Shown: positions 16,505-25,022, counted from the first letter of the stretch. The stretch is DNA of 64,000 nt from an uncultured Phascolarctobacterium sp. (GCA_900545535.1 UQZN01000004.1:62001-126000); one strand, 5' to 3'. Notes: generated from the letters alone by a model not told the origin. Program-made: numbers and translations.

Positions 16505-16539
16505 AATAGCACTACGAGTTTAAAAAAGTTGGTGAAAAA

Positions 16540-17541
16540 ATGATAGTTATCAGTAAAGCGATTTTGCATATTATGGACTTTAATTCAGGCGCCACTATCT
16601 ATTCAGGAGCGGAACTGGATATGGGTGCGCCTGCTACTTATGATTTTCTGGCCGGACATCTGGATAAATTATTCAAGGACGCTTCGGCGAAAACAGGGCA
16701 GTTCCTGCCGGAAAGCGTTTTCAGTCAGACGGCATCTAATTATTTGGATGAACATATCACTTTTGCTGATTTCAGCGCCGGTATCTGCAAAGATCTGGAT
16801 GTCTGCCTGACAGATGCCGGTGAGACGGATATCGTCGATGTCGTTGTCTGTGATTTTACGATCGAAACGGAGCGTTATCTGGGACTGATGCTGTATGGCA
16901 GCCGGCCTGCGTATACCCATCAGGTAGTCAACGACGGCACTGCTGTACGCAACGAGATCATCCGCCATTATGCGATCTTGCCGAATCCGGTGCAGAAAGT
17001 CAATACTTTTGCTCTGGTCAATGTTGCCAGCGGCGAGCTGCGCTTTGCCGATAAAAAACGCAGTATCGGCGGCGAAGACGTATATATCCTGCCGCAGCGG
17101 ATCCTGCAGTGCAGCACTAATACCTCGACGCGGGAAACGGTAAAGCTGGTAACGGAAATGGCGGGGCAGATCGCTGAAAATTACGGTTACAGCAGCACAG
17201 AAGCTGTCGCCAAAGTCAAAAGCTATCTGGCGGAAACGGCTGAAACTGACAGTAAGCTGACGACGGCTGCGCTGGCTAAAGAGGTGTTTGCCGATTCCGA
17301 GGTGCTTCAGCAGGAACTGCAGAAAGGGCTGGAAGAAGCGAAGTTGCCAGAACAGGTGCCAGTGGATAAAAATTACGCGCTGCGCGCGAGTAAATCGCTG
17401 AAGATCAAAACTGATACGGGGATCGAGATCATCGTGCCGGCCGAATGTCTGGAAAATAATGATTATATCGAATTCGTCAGCAATCCTGATGGCAAGATCT
17501 CCATTTCGATCAAGAATATAGGCAAAATATTGAACAGATAA
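16540..17541 (+). CDS. Nucleoid-associated protein, NA37/YejK family
   Basis: 333 aa, close to the usual length of the NA37 (NdpA/YejK) family. The N-terminus MIVISKAILHIMDFNSG and the later blocks TFALVNVASGELRFADKKRS and ALRASKSLKIKTDTGIEIIV followed by an acidic IEFV...ISIKNI end are typical. Family members associate with the nucleoid in E. coli; some relatives occur in defence or phage settings, for which there is no sign here. It is divergent from the AI-2E gene, with a TATAAT box inside a set of 59-bp repeats upstream, and ends in its own terminator. Start ATG 16540 has a weak GGTG ribosome site. Confidence 0.8.
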   Translation: MIVISKAILHIMDFNSGATIYSGAELDMGAPATYDFLAGHLDKLFKDASAKTGQFLPESVFSQTASNYLDEHITFADFSAGICKDLDVCLTDAGETDIVDVVVCDFTIETERYLGLMLYGSRPAYTHQVVNDGTAVRNEIIRHYAILPNPVQKVNTFALVNVASGELRFADKKRSIGGEDVYILPQRILQCSTNTSTRETVKLVTEMAGQIAENYGYSSTEAVAKVKSYLAETAETDSKLTTAALAKEVFADSEVLQQELQKGLEEAKLPEQVPVDKNYALRASKSLKIKTDTGIEIIVPAECLENNDYIEFVSNPDGKISISIKNIGKILNR

Positions 17542-17570
17542 AAAAACCAGTCCGTGAGGACTGGTTTTTG
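17542..17570. terminator. Shared terminator between converging NA37 and receptor genes
   Basis: AAAAACCAGTCC (17542-17553) / GGACTGGTTTTT with a GTGA loop; symmetric A and T flanks serve both strands. A nearly identical hairpin occurs at 19985-20018. Confidence 0.88.
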
Positions 17571-17600
17571 TCTGTATATTATTAATTTGATAGATAGTTA

Positions 17601-19514
17601 TTAGAAAGTTAATTCAGCCCCAAGGACAAAGTTGCGTCCAGGCATGCCATACCAGTCTCCAGGTTTACCGCCCCACCAAATAGCGTTGGTGTGTTCTGCG
17701 TATTCCTGATTGAAGATATTATTACATTTAGCGAACAATTTAAGATTTTTGGTCATTTTATAATTGGCGGAAGCATTGAAGATCCAGTATTTATCAGAAG
17801 GCCAGCCATGCGATTTTACATCGTTACCATCTCTGCCTATAAATCCTTTACCGTCAATACCAATATCCCATTTAGCTTTAGTATAGGTAACACCTAAAGT
17901 GACTAAATTTTTGGGTAGATAGCCTTTATCAGTAGTACCTTTTTTATTGGTATAAGATAATCTAGAATAACCAATCGATGCGTTCCAGACATTATCAAAT
18001 TGTTTATCTAGTTGTACATCAAAACCATGCGCTTTTTCAACGTCGTTGATATAAGTGTTAGTATCGGTACTAAATCCAATATTTTGTTTAGAATTACGGT
18101 TAAAATAATGGAGATTTAACATTGTTTTAGTATCCAACATATGATTAAAACCAATTTCATAATTTTTACCTTTTTCCGGTAATAATTTATCGTTTCCGTA
18201 TTTAGTGTTATATAATTGATACATTGAAGGTAAAATAAAGTAATCGTTATATGCAGCATAAATGTTTGTATTTTGATTGAATTTGTAGCCTAAATTAAAG
18301 CTTTTTGCGAGGTTGGAATCTATTTTAACAAGACCACCTGATGGTTTATCATAACGCATTCCACTGACTAATTTCCACCGATTGTCAAAATTCCATTCGT
18401 CTTGCAGAAAATAAGCAGTATTTTTCATATGTTGGTAGTATGTTTCAAAGGTAGTCCAATTTGTGGAAGGATTAAGGTTTTCTGATTTAATATGCTCGAT
18501 TCCCAGAATGACAGTATGAGTGTCGCCAAAAGTTTTTGTCAAAGTATCATTAATGACGCGGGTTTTATAATGATTATTCCAAAAATCAGAGCTTCCGGAA
18601 GATTTATTGAGGAACCCAACATGTTGGTATCTTGAATTGTTATAACTTAAAGTGTTTGTCAGAGAGTTAGATATCTTTTGATTATAAGTTAGTTGTAAAT
18701 TTTTTGACTTGGCATAGCCATTGATATTTTGATTATATAAATGGTCCAATAAATTAAATTCATCATTCCCATGTGTATAGTTTAAGGTGAGATTACTTCC
18801 TGGTTCAAATTCATGTCTGAGCATAATTCCTGTATTTTCAGCGTTATCGTGAGCTTTCCATTCCACATTTGCTCCATCTTTATAATTACCGGATAAATGT
18901 TTTTGCCCGTAAATACGATAACTGGTATCTCCTATATTGCCTTCAGTACTTACTTTATACTCTTCTTTGCCAAAATTACCACTGGCTGCAGAAATTTTTG
19001 TTCGAGGGGTGGTTACTTTTTTTGTAATTATATTGATAACGCCGCCTTTAGCATCACTGCCGTATAAAACGGCTGCGGAACCTTTCAAAATTTCAATGCG
19101 CTCAATATTGTCCATATCACTAATCAGATTAAAAGGATATTGTAATCCTGTACCAGTAGTAGAAACACGAACACCATCTATTAATACAAGTACGTTCTCA
19201 GAACCATTGATTCTGATTTTATTCATATTATAGCCAGGAAGTCCATAATTTAAAAACTGTATGTTAGTTACTGTTCTCAAGACTTCTTCCAGACTCTCAT
19301 AATGCATACGTTCAATATCAGCTTTAGTAACTACGCTAATATTAGCATTTGCGTCAAAAATTTTATTTTCAGTTTTGGTAGCTGTGACAACATATTCATC
19401 TAGAGTGTAGTTGTGGAGAGTTTCTTTTTGGGCAAACGCTTGCCCCCCCCCAATGGGCAAAACTGCTGCTGTTAAAATACATGCGATAAGAACTTTCTTT
19501 TTTGACAAAAACAT
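17601..19514 (-). CDS. TonB-dependent outer-membrane receptor, phase-variable, in frame here
   Basis: 637 aa. Signal peptide MFLSKKKVLIACILTAAVLP continues with IGGGQAFA-QKE; the three glycines are encoded by nine Gs (19443-19451), so the frame is open in this sequence. Plug domain about residues 45-165 (NISVVTKADIERM, NVLVLIDGVRVS, RIEILKGSAAVLYGSDAKGG) is followed by a 22-strand-type barrel ending in LGAELTF. The TonB-box-like segment is LDEYVVTATKTE. The leader contains a noncanonical cobalamin-riboswitch-like element (19690-19836) and an attenuator (19578-19604), suggesting a corrinoid substrate. It stands alone with no transporter genes next to it. The tract makes it the ON member of a set of three receptors with the same kind of switch. 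Confidence 0.92.
   Translation of the reverse strand: MFLSKKKVLIACILTAAVLPIGGGQAFAQKETLHNYTLDEYVVTATKTENKIFDANANISVVTKADIERMHYESLEEVLRTVTNIQFLNYGLPGYNMNKIRINGSENVLVLIDGVRVSTTGTGLQYPFNLISDMDNIERIEILKGSAAVLYGSDAKGGVINIITKKVTTPRTKISAASGNFGKEEYKVSTEGNIGDTSYRIYGQKHLSGNYKDGANVEWKAHDNAENTGIMLRHEFEPGSNLTLNYTHGNDEFNLLDHLYNQNINGYAKSKNLQLTYNQKISNSLTNTLSYNNSRYQHVGFLNKSSGSSDFWNNHYKTRVINDTLTKTFGDTHTVILGIEHIKSENLNPSTNWTTFETYYQHMKNTAYFLQDEWNFDNRWKLVSGMRYDKPSGGLVKIDSNLAKSFNLGYKFNQNTNIYAAYNDYFILPSMYQLYNTKYGNDKLLPEKGKNYEIGFNHMLDTKTMLNLHYFNRNSKQNIGFSTDTNTYINDVEKAHGFDVQLDKQFDNVWNASIGYSRLSYTNKKGTTDKGYLPKNLVTLGVTYTKAKWDIGIDGKGFIGRDGNDVKSHGWPSDKYWIFNASANYKMTKNLKLFAKCNNIFNQEYAEHTNAIWWGGKPGDWYGMPGRNFVLGAELTF
19443..19451 (-). 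repeat. Poly-G tract (G9 on the minus strand) in the signal-peptide coding region
   Basis: Nine Cs on the plus strand encode three glycine codons at the end of the hydrophobic core. Gain or loss of one base would truncate the receptor near residue 25-40. Confidence 0.8.
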
Positions 19515-19577
19515 AAATATTCCACCCCTTTAAAATTTTGAAATAAAACTGTTATGAGCAGAATTTCTGTAAGAAAA

Positions 19578-19604
19578 AAGACTGTACTATATGTACAGTC
19601 TTTA
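19578..19604 (-). terminator. Attenuator hairpin before the third receptor
   Basis: On the minus strand AAGACTGTAC-ATATA-GTACAGTCTT followed by TTTT. Upstream, CTGTACAAG and CTTGTACAG (about 19615-19673) can pair with each other, and the CTGTAC/GTACAG words are shared, so a mutually exclusive antiterminator is plausible. Confidence 0.7.
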
Positions 19605-19689
19605 AAGTAAATAAACTGTACAAGTATAGAATAGCTTTTTGCTATTACAGAAAATATTTCCGACTTGTACAGCGCAAGTTTGCTTATGG

Positions 19690-19836
19690 AAAAAAATAAC
19701 GGTGCCCTGGCTTTGATCATTATCTTATTATACCTTTGCAAGAGGAATACAATAATAAGATTCACAATACAGTTGCGGTACAGCTTTGGATTTTCACCAA
19801 ATTTCCCGTGATTTTCGACTATTAAGTTTTATTTCT
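19690..19836 (-). ncRNA. Cobalamin-riboswitch-like leader, noncanonical
   Basis: Minus strand has CGGGAAATTTGGTGAAAATCC, then GCTGTACCGCAACTGTA and, near the 3' end, AAAGCCAGGGCACCG, which match the order and wording of cobalamin boxes. The middle holds a perfect 10-bp hairpin (ATCTTATTAT/ATAATAAGAT) where the GCCACTG...CGGGAAGG segment is usually found. Edges are approximate. It lies about 180 bases before the receptor start and is followed by an attenuator. Confidence 0.65.
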
Positions 19837-19984
19837 ATTATTAATATAATATGATACAGAATGTAAAACTATTGATAATAAATATCATATCACTTTTAAT
19901 ATTATAGCAGTTTGGATTTTATTTTTCAATAGGAACTTTTAGAACAATATAAAATTATAACCTAAAAATTTTATATTGTTTTCA

Positions 19985-20018
19985 TAAAAAACCAGTCCCT
20001 AAGGACTGGTTTTTTTAT
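19985..20018 (-). terminator. Terminator after the zinc-ribbon gene
   Basis: AAAAACCAGTCC-CTAA-GGACTGGTTTTTTT, a near copy of the hairpin at 17542. It lies just downstream of the stop at 20024. Confidence 0.85.
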
Positions 20019-20023
20019 GAACC

Positions 20024-20566
20024 TCAAGCTTTGGGTTCTGTTTTTTCTGTTTCCTCTGCCGCTGCGGCAGGAACGCCTGTGACTTCGGCTGTTTCCGCCT
20101 TGCTTTCGTCAACAGTTTCTGTCAGCGGGGCCTGTTCTTCTTCAACGATTTCCGGTTCGTGGACCGGCATTTTGCCGCCGCATTCGCCGCAGAATTTGGC
20201 GTTGAGCGTTACCTGGGCACCGCAGTTGGGGCAGGCTGTTTTCGGTTCTTCGCCGGCAAAGGCGGTAGCTTTGATTTTGGCGATCGCGATTTTCAGTTCG
20301 TCGATCTTGGTCAGCGCTTCGCTGATAGCGGTGCAGTGTTCTTTGAATTCTTCCGGGATTTCTTCGCCGGCTTCAAATTTGGCCCACATGATCTCGCCGA
20401 TCTTTTTGTGCGTATCGCTGATTTTACCGCGTTCTTTATTGACTTGAGAGTTCAGGCGCTGGATTTCGAGGGCAGCTTCTGCTTTTTCACCAAGAGTTTT
20501 GGTGAGTTCTTCTGTTTTTTCAGCGGCGGATTTAACGATCTCGCCAAGTTTGTTTAAAAGTGCCAT
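20024..20566 (-). CDS. Coiled-coil protein with a C4 zinc ribbon
   Basis: 180 aa from ATG 20566, which has a perfect AGGAGGC ribosome site; the frame continues upstream to 20587 without support. The N-terminal half is helical and charged (LLNKLGEIVKSAAEKTEELT, then EIQRLNSQVNKERGKISDTH), likely a coiled coil to about residue 105. A zinc ribbon follows, CPNCG...FCGECG (about residues 117-136), and the tail is acidic and rich in E, A and T. Proteins with this plan are common and uncharacterised in Firmicutes. It stands alone. The cysteine pairs argue for structural zinc binding; no enzymatic motif is seen. Confidence 0.75.
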   Translation of the reverse strand: MALLNKLGEIVKSAAEKTEELTKTLGEKAEAALEIQRLNSQVNKERGKISDTHKKIGEIMWAKFEAGEEIPEEFKEHCTAISEALTKIDELKIAIAKIKATAFAGEEPKTACPNCGAQVTLNAKFCGECGGKMPVHEPEIVEEEQAPLTETVDESKAETAEVTGVPAAAAEETEKTEPKA

Positions 20567-20754
20567 GATATTTGCCTCCTGATACATAAATTTTTGTTGT
20601 TCATATTTATTATAACATAGAAAGACCGGGGATAATACAGGTACGGCAGGAGCGCGGCCGAGTTTTTTAAATAAAAAATCCTTAGGATACTTTCTTAACT
20701 ACAGGCAATCGTGATACAATGCAAAGAGAGTCTGCACGAAAAGAGTTGACGCGA

Positions 20755-21480
20755 ATGAAAGTAAGAATAGATGTTTTCGGCCTGAAAAAATGGTATAAGC
20801 AGCTGCTGGACGAAAATTTTTACAAGTTTCTGATCTCGCTGGGATTATTGGCCTGCGCGCCGGTGATCGCCAGTATCCTTTTTGATTACATAGTTATTTA
20901 TGGCAATGGGCGGTTCAAGGCGGGCCTGCTGCTGGGCATCGTGCTGCTGCTGCTGTTTTTACTGCTCAGCTTTATCAGTATTGCCATCTGGGCGGCGATC
21001 AACAGTAATACAACGGGGCAGCGGCGGATGCTGCTTATTATCAGCGCCTATCTGATGATCTGGCTGGCCTTTGGCAATCTGTACTATTTTTTCAGTGATA
21101 CCGAAAATTTTGTAGTGACCAACACGACCAGCGTCGAAGGGCTGGTCAAAGAGTGGGACGGCGATATGCATGTGACAACGCTGCAGGAAAGCACTGTTCT
21201 GCGGAATGTGCCGCATTTTTGGGAACTGGTGCCTGAAAAGAACGGATCAGGTAAAGAGCAGCTGCTGCCGCGGACAGTCAATCGCCTGAATGGATACATC
21301 GACTGCCTGTATTTCAGTGGTGTCAGTATTTTGACTATCGGCTATGGCGATATTGTGCCCGAGTCGCGGTTTTTAAAGATGCTGGTTTTGCTGGAGGGCT
21401 TTTTAGGGCAGTTCATCAATGTTGTCGCGATCGGTCTGTGGCTGTCCGGCGTTAAGGGCAGCAGTGAGCTGAAAAAATAA
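20755..21480 (+). CDS. Potassium-channel-like membrane protein
   Basis: 241 aa from ATG 20755; an earlier ATG at 20719 overlaps a -10-like TACAAT and is less likely. Three hydrophobic segments come first (FLISLGLLACAPVIASILF; LLLGIVLLLLFLLLSFISIA; LLIISAYLMIWLAFGNLYYF), then an extracytoplasmic stretch of about 75 residues, a pore helix and the selectivity filter TIGYGD (about residue 201), and a last membrane helix (LVLLEGFLGQFINVVAIGLW). The filter identifies the two-pore-helix ion-channel family and predicts potassium selectivity. No cytoplasmic regulatory (RCK) domain follows. The next gene is 31 bases downstream on the same strand. Confidence 0.82.
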   Translation: MKVRIDVFGLKKWYKQLLDENFYKFLISLGLLACAPVIASILFDYIVIYGNGRFKAGLLLGIVLLLLFLLLSFISIAIWAAINSNTTGQRRMLLIISAYLMIWLAFGNLYYFFSDTENFVVTNTTSVEGLVKEWDGDMHVTTLQESTVLRNVPHFWELVPEKNGSGKEQLLPRTVNRLNGYIDCLYFSGVSILTIGYGDIVPESRFLKMLVLLEGFLGQFINVVAIGLWLSGVKGSSELKK

Positions 21481-21511
21481 TCATTACGGCTGGTGAAAGA
21501 GGGCGGAAAAA

Positions 21512-22048
21512 GTGAAAAATTTTTTATGCTGTTTGGTGGCCGGCTTACTGGCGTTTTCCGCAGTCTGCTGGCCGGTTGGCGCATTGGCGGCAGCAGCGCC
21601 GTTGCAGGCGGCGGACGCCGGCGTCGTTATTCCCGAAGATACTGTTTTGCAGCTGGAGCTGCTGAATTTTCTGGAAAGCAAAAGAAATAAAGTCGGCGAT
21701 AAGGTTTCCGTAAAATTACTGGCGGCCGTCAGCGTTGCTGATGAGGTCATCATTCCCCGGGGTACGGTTTTGGAAGGGACTTTGAAAAAAGTGCAGAAGG
21801 GCAAGCTGTTATCACAGAAGGGCGTGATCAGGATGCGGCTGCAGGATTATTATCTGCCCAACGGTTATCTGGTAAAGTTAAATAACGAGGAAATCAAATT
21901 TTCCGGAGATATGAATTATACTTCGCTGGCGGCGGGTATAGCCGTGCCCTTTGCGGGGCTGGCCTTTAAGGGCAAAAACGTCAGCTGCAAGCCGGGGCTG
22001 CGGTTCAAGTACAAGCTGCAGCATGATGCTGTGGCGGAGCGTTATTGA
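21512..22048 (+). CDS. Exported protein, unknown
   Basis: 178 aa from a GTG at 21512 with AGGGCGG upstream. A signal peptide (MKNFLCCLVAGLLAFSAVCW ... ALA-AAA) is followed by a domain with VVIPEDTVLQLELLNFLESK, KVGDKVSVKLLAAV and VIIPRGTVLEGTLKKVQKGK, and a C-terminal hydrophobic stretch (YTSLAAGIAVPFAGLAF). The 'promise of a pore or coat' style seen in TrbI/VirB10-like C-terminal domains (IPRGTVLEG) is reminiscent, but no conjugation genes are present and I do not assign the family. It follows the channel-like gene on the same strand and has its own terminator. Confidence 0.65.
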   Translation: MKNFLCCLVAGLLAFSAVCWPVGALAAAAPLQAADAGVVIPEDTVLQLELLNFLESKRNKVGDKVSVKLLAAVSVADEVIIPRGTVLEGTLKKVQKGKLLSQKGVIRMRLQDYYLPNGYLVKLNNEEIKFSGDMNYTSLAAGIAVPFAGLAFKGKNVSCKPGLRFKYKLQHDAVAERY

Positions 22049-22070
22049 TTTTAAATGTTGCTGAAAAAAT

Positions 22071-22116
22071 AACACCTTCAGGACAGAGCGGTGCGTTGCT
22101 GTTCTGAAGGTGTTAT
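22071..22116. terminator. Bidirectional terminator between converging genes
   Basis: AACACCTTCAGGACAG / CTGTTCTGAAGGTGTT (22071-22086, 22099-22114), with A-rich left and T-rich right flanks. It serves the exported protein on plus and the HlyD-like gene on minus. Confidence 0.85.
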
Positions 22117-22124
22117 TTTTCTGT

Positions 22125-23039
22125 TTAGCGGGAAGCGTCATTTTTCAGGCTGATACTGACTTCCGTAGCTGCCTGCAGTTCTTCCAGTTTATCTTCCAGC
22201 GTAATGGTCACGGTGCCGTTAGCGACGGCGGTGACAGTGCCGGGAAAGCTTTTTTTGAGCGCGGCGGCTTCGGCAGTCACCGCCTGACCAGGTTTTAAGG
22301 CCGCTGCCTGTTGCTGCGGCAGTTTCAGCTGTACCTGGCGCTGCTCGGTGGCGCGGATCGTCAGGATATGCTGCCCCTGGGCAGCAGTCGCTCCGGTCTG
22401 CAGCAGTTTTTCCGTAACGACGCCGGTACAGGGACTTTGCGCTTCGGTAGCCTGCTGCTTTTGCAGCAGCTGCTGATAATGCTGCTGGGCCTGCAGGGCA
22501 ACCTGTTTCTGCTGCTCGATCGCTTCGGGTGAAGCTTTGGCAGTTAAACGGGTCTGGTGTGCCTGTGCCGCTTCCAGATTGGCTTTAGCCGCTTCTAAAG
22601 CCGCTTGCGCCTGTTCTACTTTGATCCTGGCGATAGCGTTCTGGGCATAAAGGGAGGCCATTTTTTGATAGTTCTGCGAAGCTGTTTGATAAGAGCTTTC
22701 AGCGCTTTGCAGCGAATAGTTGGCGGCAGCTATGGCCTGTTCGCCGCTGCCGCTTTCCAGGTTAGTGAGCTCGGCTTCGGCACGGGCTGCTTCGGTGGCG
22801 GCGTCTTCCACGGCGGCGTCAAGCTCTGGCTGTTCAATGGCAAACAAAGGCTGACCCTGACCGATGCGTTCATTGGGTTCAAGGATCAGTCCTAATATTT
22901 TGCCGGCGGCCGGCGCTGTTATTTTATAAACCGGTATCTCGACGCTGCCGCTGCCGATAACGGTGGGCAGGGTGGCGGCCGGTTTGCCGCAGCCGGCGAC
23001 AAGCAGCAGGCTGCAGCATAAAAGCAGTAACTTTTTCAT
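22125..23039 (-). CDS. HlyD/RND-type periplasmic adaptor lipoprotein
   Basis: 304 aa. Lipobox LLLVAGC at residues 11-17, so a lipoprotein. The order of parts is that of membrane-fusion adaptors: a first beta-barrel/lipoyl half (YKITAPAAGKILGLILEPNE), a long alpha-helical hairpin rich in A, Q and E (about residues 75-190), the second lipoyl half (SPCTGVVTEKLLQTGATAAQ) and a beta-barrel (QVQLKLPQQQAAALKPGQAV). Adaptors link an inner-membrane ABC or RND pump to an outer-membrane channel. No pump gene is adjacent, so its partner is elsewhere or downstream genes have been lost. Next to it on the same strand, after a gap of about 80 bases, is the end of the rnf operon. Confidence 0.82.
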   Translation of the reverse strand: MKKLLLLCCSLLLVAGCGKPAATLPTVIGSGSVEIPVYKITAPAAGKILGLILEPNERIGQGQPLFAIEQPELDAAVEDAATEAARAEAELTNLESGSGEQAIAAANYSLQSAESSYQTASQNYQKMASLYAQNAIARIKVEQAQAALEAAKANLEAAQAHQTRLTAKASPEAIEQQKQVALQAQQHYQQLLQKQQATEAQSPCTGVVTEKLLQTGATAAQGQHILTIRATEQRQVQLKLPQQQAAALKPGQAVTAEAAALKKSFPGTVTAVANGTVTITLEDKLEELQAATEVSISLKNDASR

Positions 23040-23120
23040 GTAAAAACTTCCTTCGTCAGCTGATGTTATCTTTTACTATACCACAAGCCGGGATTTAGTA
23101 AAAGTGAAGGATCGGTGAAT

Positions 23121-23645
23121 TTAACGCAGGTACTGCCGCAGCGTTGGTAATACTCTGGCGGCGACAGCGCCGGTCAGCAGACCGAAGGGCAGCGCTAACA
23201 GCAGCAGCAGGGGCAGCAGGGCAAATAAAGCGGTGCTTTGCAGCAGTGCTGCCGCCGTCAGGATCTGTCCGGTATTATGGGCTGCCGCACCCAGGATACC
23301 AATGCCGCAGGGCGAGAACAGTTGGCTGCGCCTTCCTGCTTCCATCAGCAGCAGGCTGAAAAGCGTGCCGCCCAGACCGATGCAAAAGCCGGGCGTAAAC
23401 AGGCCGGTACTCAAAAGGCCGACCAGCAGAATGCGGACAGTCAAAAAAAGCCCGGTCAGGCGCAGACCGAACAGATATAAGCAGAGAATAGTGACCGTGT
23501 TGGCCAGGCCCGGACGGGCGCCGCCCAGTTGGACCGGCAGGGGCAGCAGGTTTTCGCCCAGACGCAGCAAAACAGCCAGCGCTGCCATCAGCGCCAGAAG
23601 CAGCATGGTTCTGGTTGTAGTCGCAGGATCAGCGGAGGAGCGCAT
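23121..23645 (-). CDS. Gx transporter family protein (heptaprenyl diphosphate synthase component I-like)
   Basis: 174 aa, almost entirely hydrophobic, with about five membrane segments (MLLLALMAALAVLLRLGENL; LANTVTILCLYLFGLRLTGL; IGILGAAAHNTGQILTAAAL). The conserved GARPGLANT near residue 42-50 and the ECF-like look are characteristic of the Gx family, often listed as heptaprenyl diphosphate synthase component I. Its start overlaps the NusG-II gene by 17 bases, so it is the last gene of the rnf-apbE operon. The same trio (ApbE, NusG domain II, Gx) is widely found beside Rnf or flavin genes, but its role there is not known to me. Confidence 0.8.
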   Translation of the reverse strand: MRSSADPATTTRTMLLLALMAALAVLLRLGENLLPLPVQLGGARPGLANTVTILCLYLFGLRLTGLFLTVRILLVGLLSTGLFTPGFCIGLGGTLFSLLLMEAGRRSQLFSPCGIGILGAAAHNTGQILTAAALLQSTALFALLPLLLLLALPFGLLTGAVAARVLPTLRQYLR

Positions 23646-24000
23646 CGGCAGAGCCTCCTTCTTCGGCAGCCGTTATTTCGATCAGCACGCCTTCGGGGAT
23701 GCAGACGATCGAGCCGCTGCTGACGGCGCCCTGTTTGACGCAGAGCTTATCAGGGCAGGGCGCTTCGCTGACGCGAAGGCTGCTGTTCGTTTTTGTGAGC
23801 GTCAGGCTGCCGTGTTCAGTCGGTAAACGGTACTGTGCGGGAAAATCCCGCAGCGGCTGCTGCAGGATCAGCTTATGGTGACGGGTGATGCGCACGACGG
23901 CGTCGCTGCCTGCGGCAGTGCTGCCCAGATACCAGAACCCGCACAGGGCGATCATGATGATGACTAAACAAAGCAGATAATCATTACGGCGCATAATCAT
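23629..24000 (-). CDS. NusG domain II-containing membrane protein
   Basis: 123 aa. One N-terminal membrane segment (YLLCLVIIMIALCGFWYLG, residues about 8-26) precedes a small beta domain ending in SSLRVSEAPCPDKLCVKQGA and IVCIPEGVLIEI. The CPDKLC...G...I.C.P motif is the signature of NusG domain II proteins. They are unrelated in function to transcription factor NusG proper. Start ATG 24000 overlaps the apbE stop by 4 bases, and its end overlaps the Gx gene, indicating coupled translation within the rnf-apbE operon. Confidence 0.85.
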   Translation of the reverse strand: MIMRRNDYLLCLVIIMIALCGFWYLGSTAAGSDAVVRITRHHKLILQQPLRDFPAQYRLPTEHGSLTLTKTNSSLRVSEAPCPDKLCVKQGAVSSGSIVCIPEGVLIEITAAEEGGSADALLR

Positions 24001-25022
24001 CTTCCTTTGGCAGGCTGCCAGGTTTGCTGCAGATTTTCGGATACAAAAATACTGCCGTCGTTTTCAACAATGACAACGGCCAGGTCTTTGGCAGCGGTCA
24101 GCCTGTTTTTGATTTCCGGCGTCGGCAGCAGAAAGAACAGCGTGGAATGGTAATCTGCCTCCAGCGCTGACGGTGCGATCACCGTTACCGACTGGTGCAG
24201 CCGGGACGGCTGACCTGTCTGGGCGTCTAAAAGATGATGGTAGCGTACGCCGTCCACTTCGTAGTAGCGCTGGTAATCGCCGGAGGTAGCGGCCGCCTGG
24301 CCATCTGTTAACAGTACTGTGCCTAAAAAGGCTTCCGGATTGCGGGGATGCTGGACAGCGACGCGCCAGGGCATCTTGCCGGGTTTGTTGCCGACCGCTT
24401 TGATATTGCCGCCGGCGTTGATCAGGGCGCAGGTGACATCGGGATGTTTTTTCAGGGTGGCGGCGGCCGCATCGACAGCATAGCCTTTGGCGACGCTGCC
24501 CAGGTCGAGCTTGACTGCCGCATCGTGATATTTTAAAGTCTGGGCCGCAGTATCAAAATGATATTGAGCTTTACCGGTATGGCTCAGGGCCGCCTGTAAT
24601 TTTGCCGGAGACGGCAGGGTATTCTGGCTGCGGGCCGTTTGCCACAGGTCAACGACAGGAGCGATAGTGATATCAAGCTGCGTGTCCTGACGTTGCTCCA
24701 GCCAGGCCAGCAGTTTGGCCAACTGCGGTGCAACATGTACCGGAGCGTCTGCAGCCCTGCTGTTGGCTTCATATAAAGAGTCGGGGCCGCCGTCGCTGAA
24801 CCGGTCTGTGAGCAGCGCGGTCTGCTGAAAGGTCTGCAGCGCGTCGTCTACAGCTAAACGGGCTGCGCCGGGCTGCTCGCTGTAAGCGTCGATCTTGACG
24901 AAGGTGTCCATGGCAAAGCGGGTGTCGCTGACTTTGACCTGTGCTTCTTCGCCGCAGCCGCTGACACTGAACGCCAGCAGCATCATCAGGATAAGCAGAT
25001 ATTTTATGCCGTAACTTTTCAT
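23997..25022 (-). CDS. apbE: FAD:protein FMN transferase ApbE
   Basis: 341 aa lipoprotein (lipobox SVSGC, Cys 23). It attaches FMN through a phosphoester bond to threonines of RnfG and RnfD outside the cytoplasm. Family blocks: DTRFAMDTFVKIDAYSE, then DLGSVAKGYAVDAAAATLKK (about residues 165-184), ALINAGGNIKAVG, and HHLLDAQTGQPS near the end. The gene overlaps rnfB by 4 bases, so the flavinylating enzyme is made with its Rnf targets. Length is normal for the family. Confidence 0.94.
   Translation of the reverse strand: MKSYGIKYLLILMMLLAFSVSGCGEEAQVKVSDTRFAMDTFVKIDAYSEQPGAARLAVDDALQTFQQTALLTDRFSDGGPDSLYEANSRAADAPVHVAPQLAKLLAWLEQRQDTQLDITIAPVVDLWQTARSQNTLPSPAKLQAALSHTGKAQYHFDTAAQTLKYHDAAVKLDLGSVAKGYAVDAAAATLKKHPDVTCALINAGGNIKAVGNKPGKMPWRVAVQHPRNPEAFLGTVLLTDGQAAATSGDYQRYYEVDGVRYHHLLDAQTGQPSRLHQSVTVIAPSALEADYHSTLFFLLPTPEIKNRLTAAKDLAVVIVENDGSIFVSENLQQTWQPAKGR

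Noticed and set aside
17542..20018. Near-identical terminator hairpins at 17542 and 19985 as ends of a mobile cassette around receptor 3
   Set aside because: Both are simple U-tailed terminators in the expected places after genes. There is no target-site duplication or transposase.
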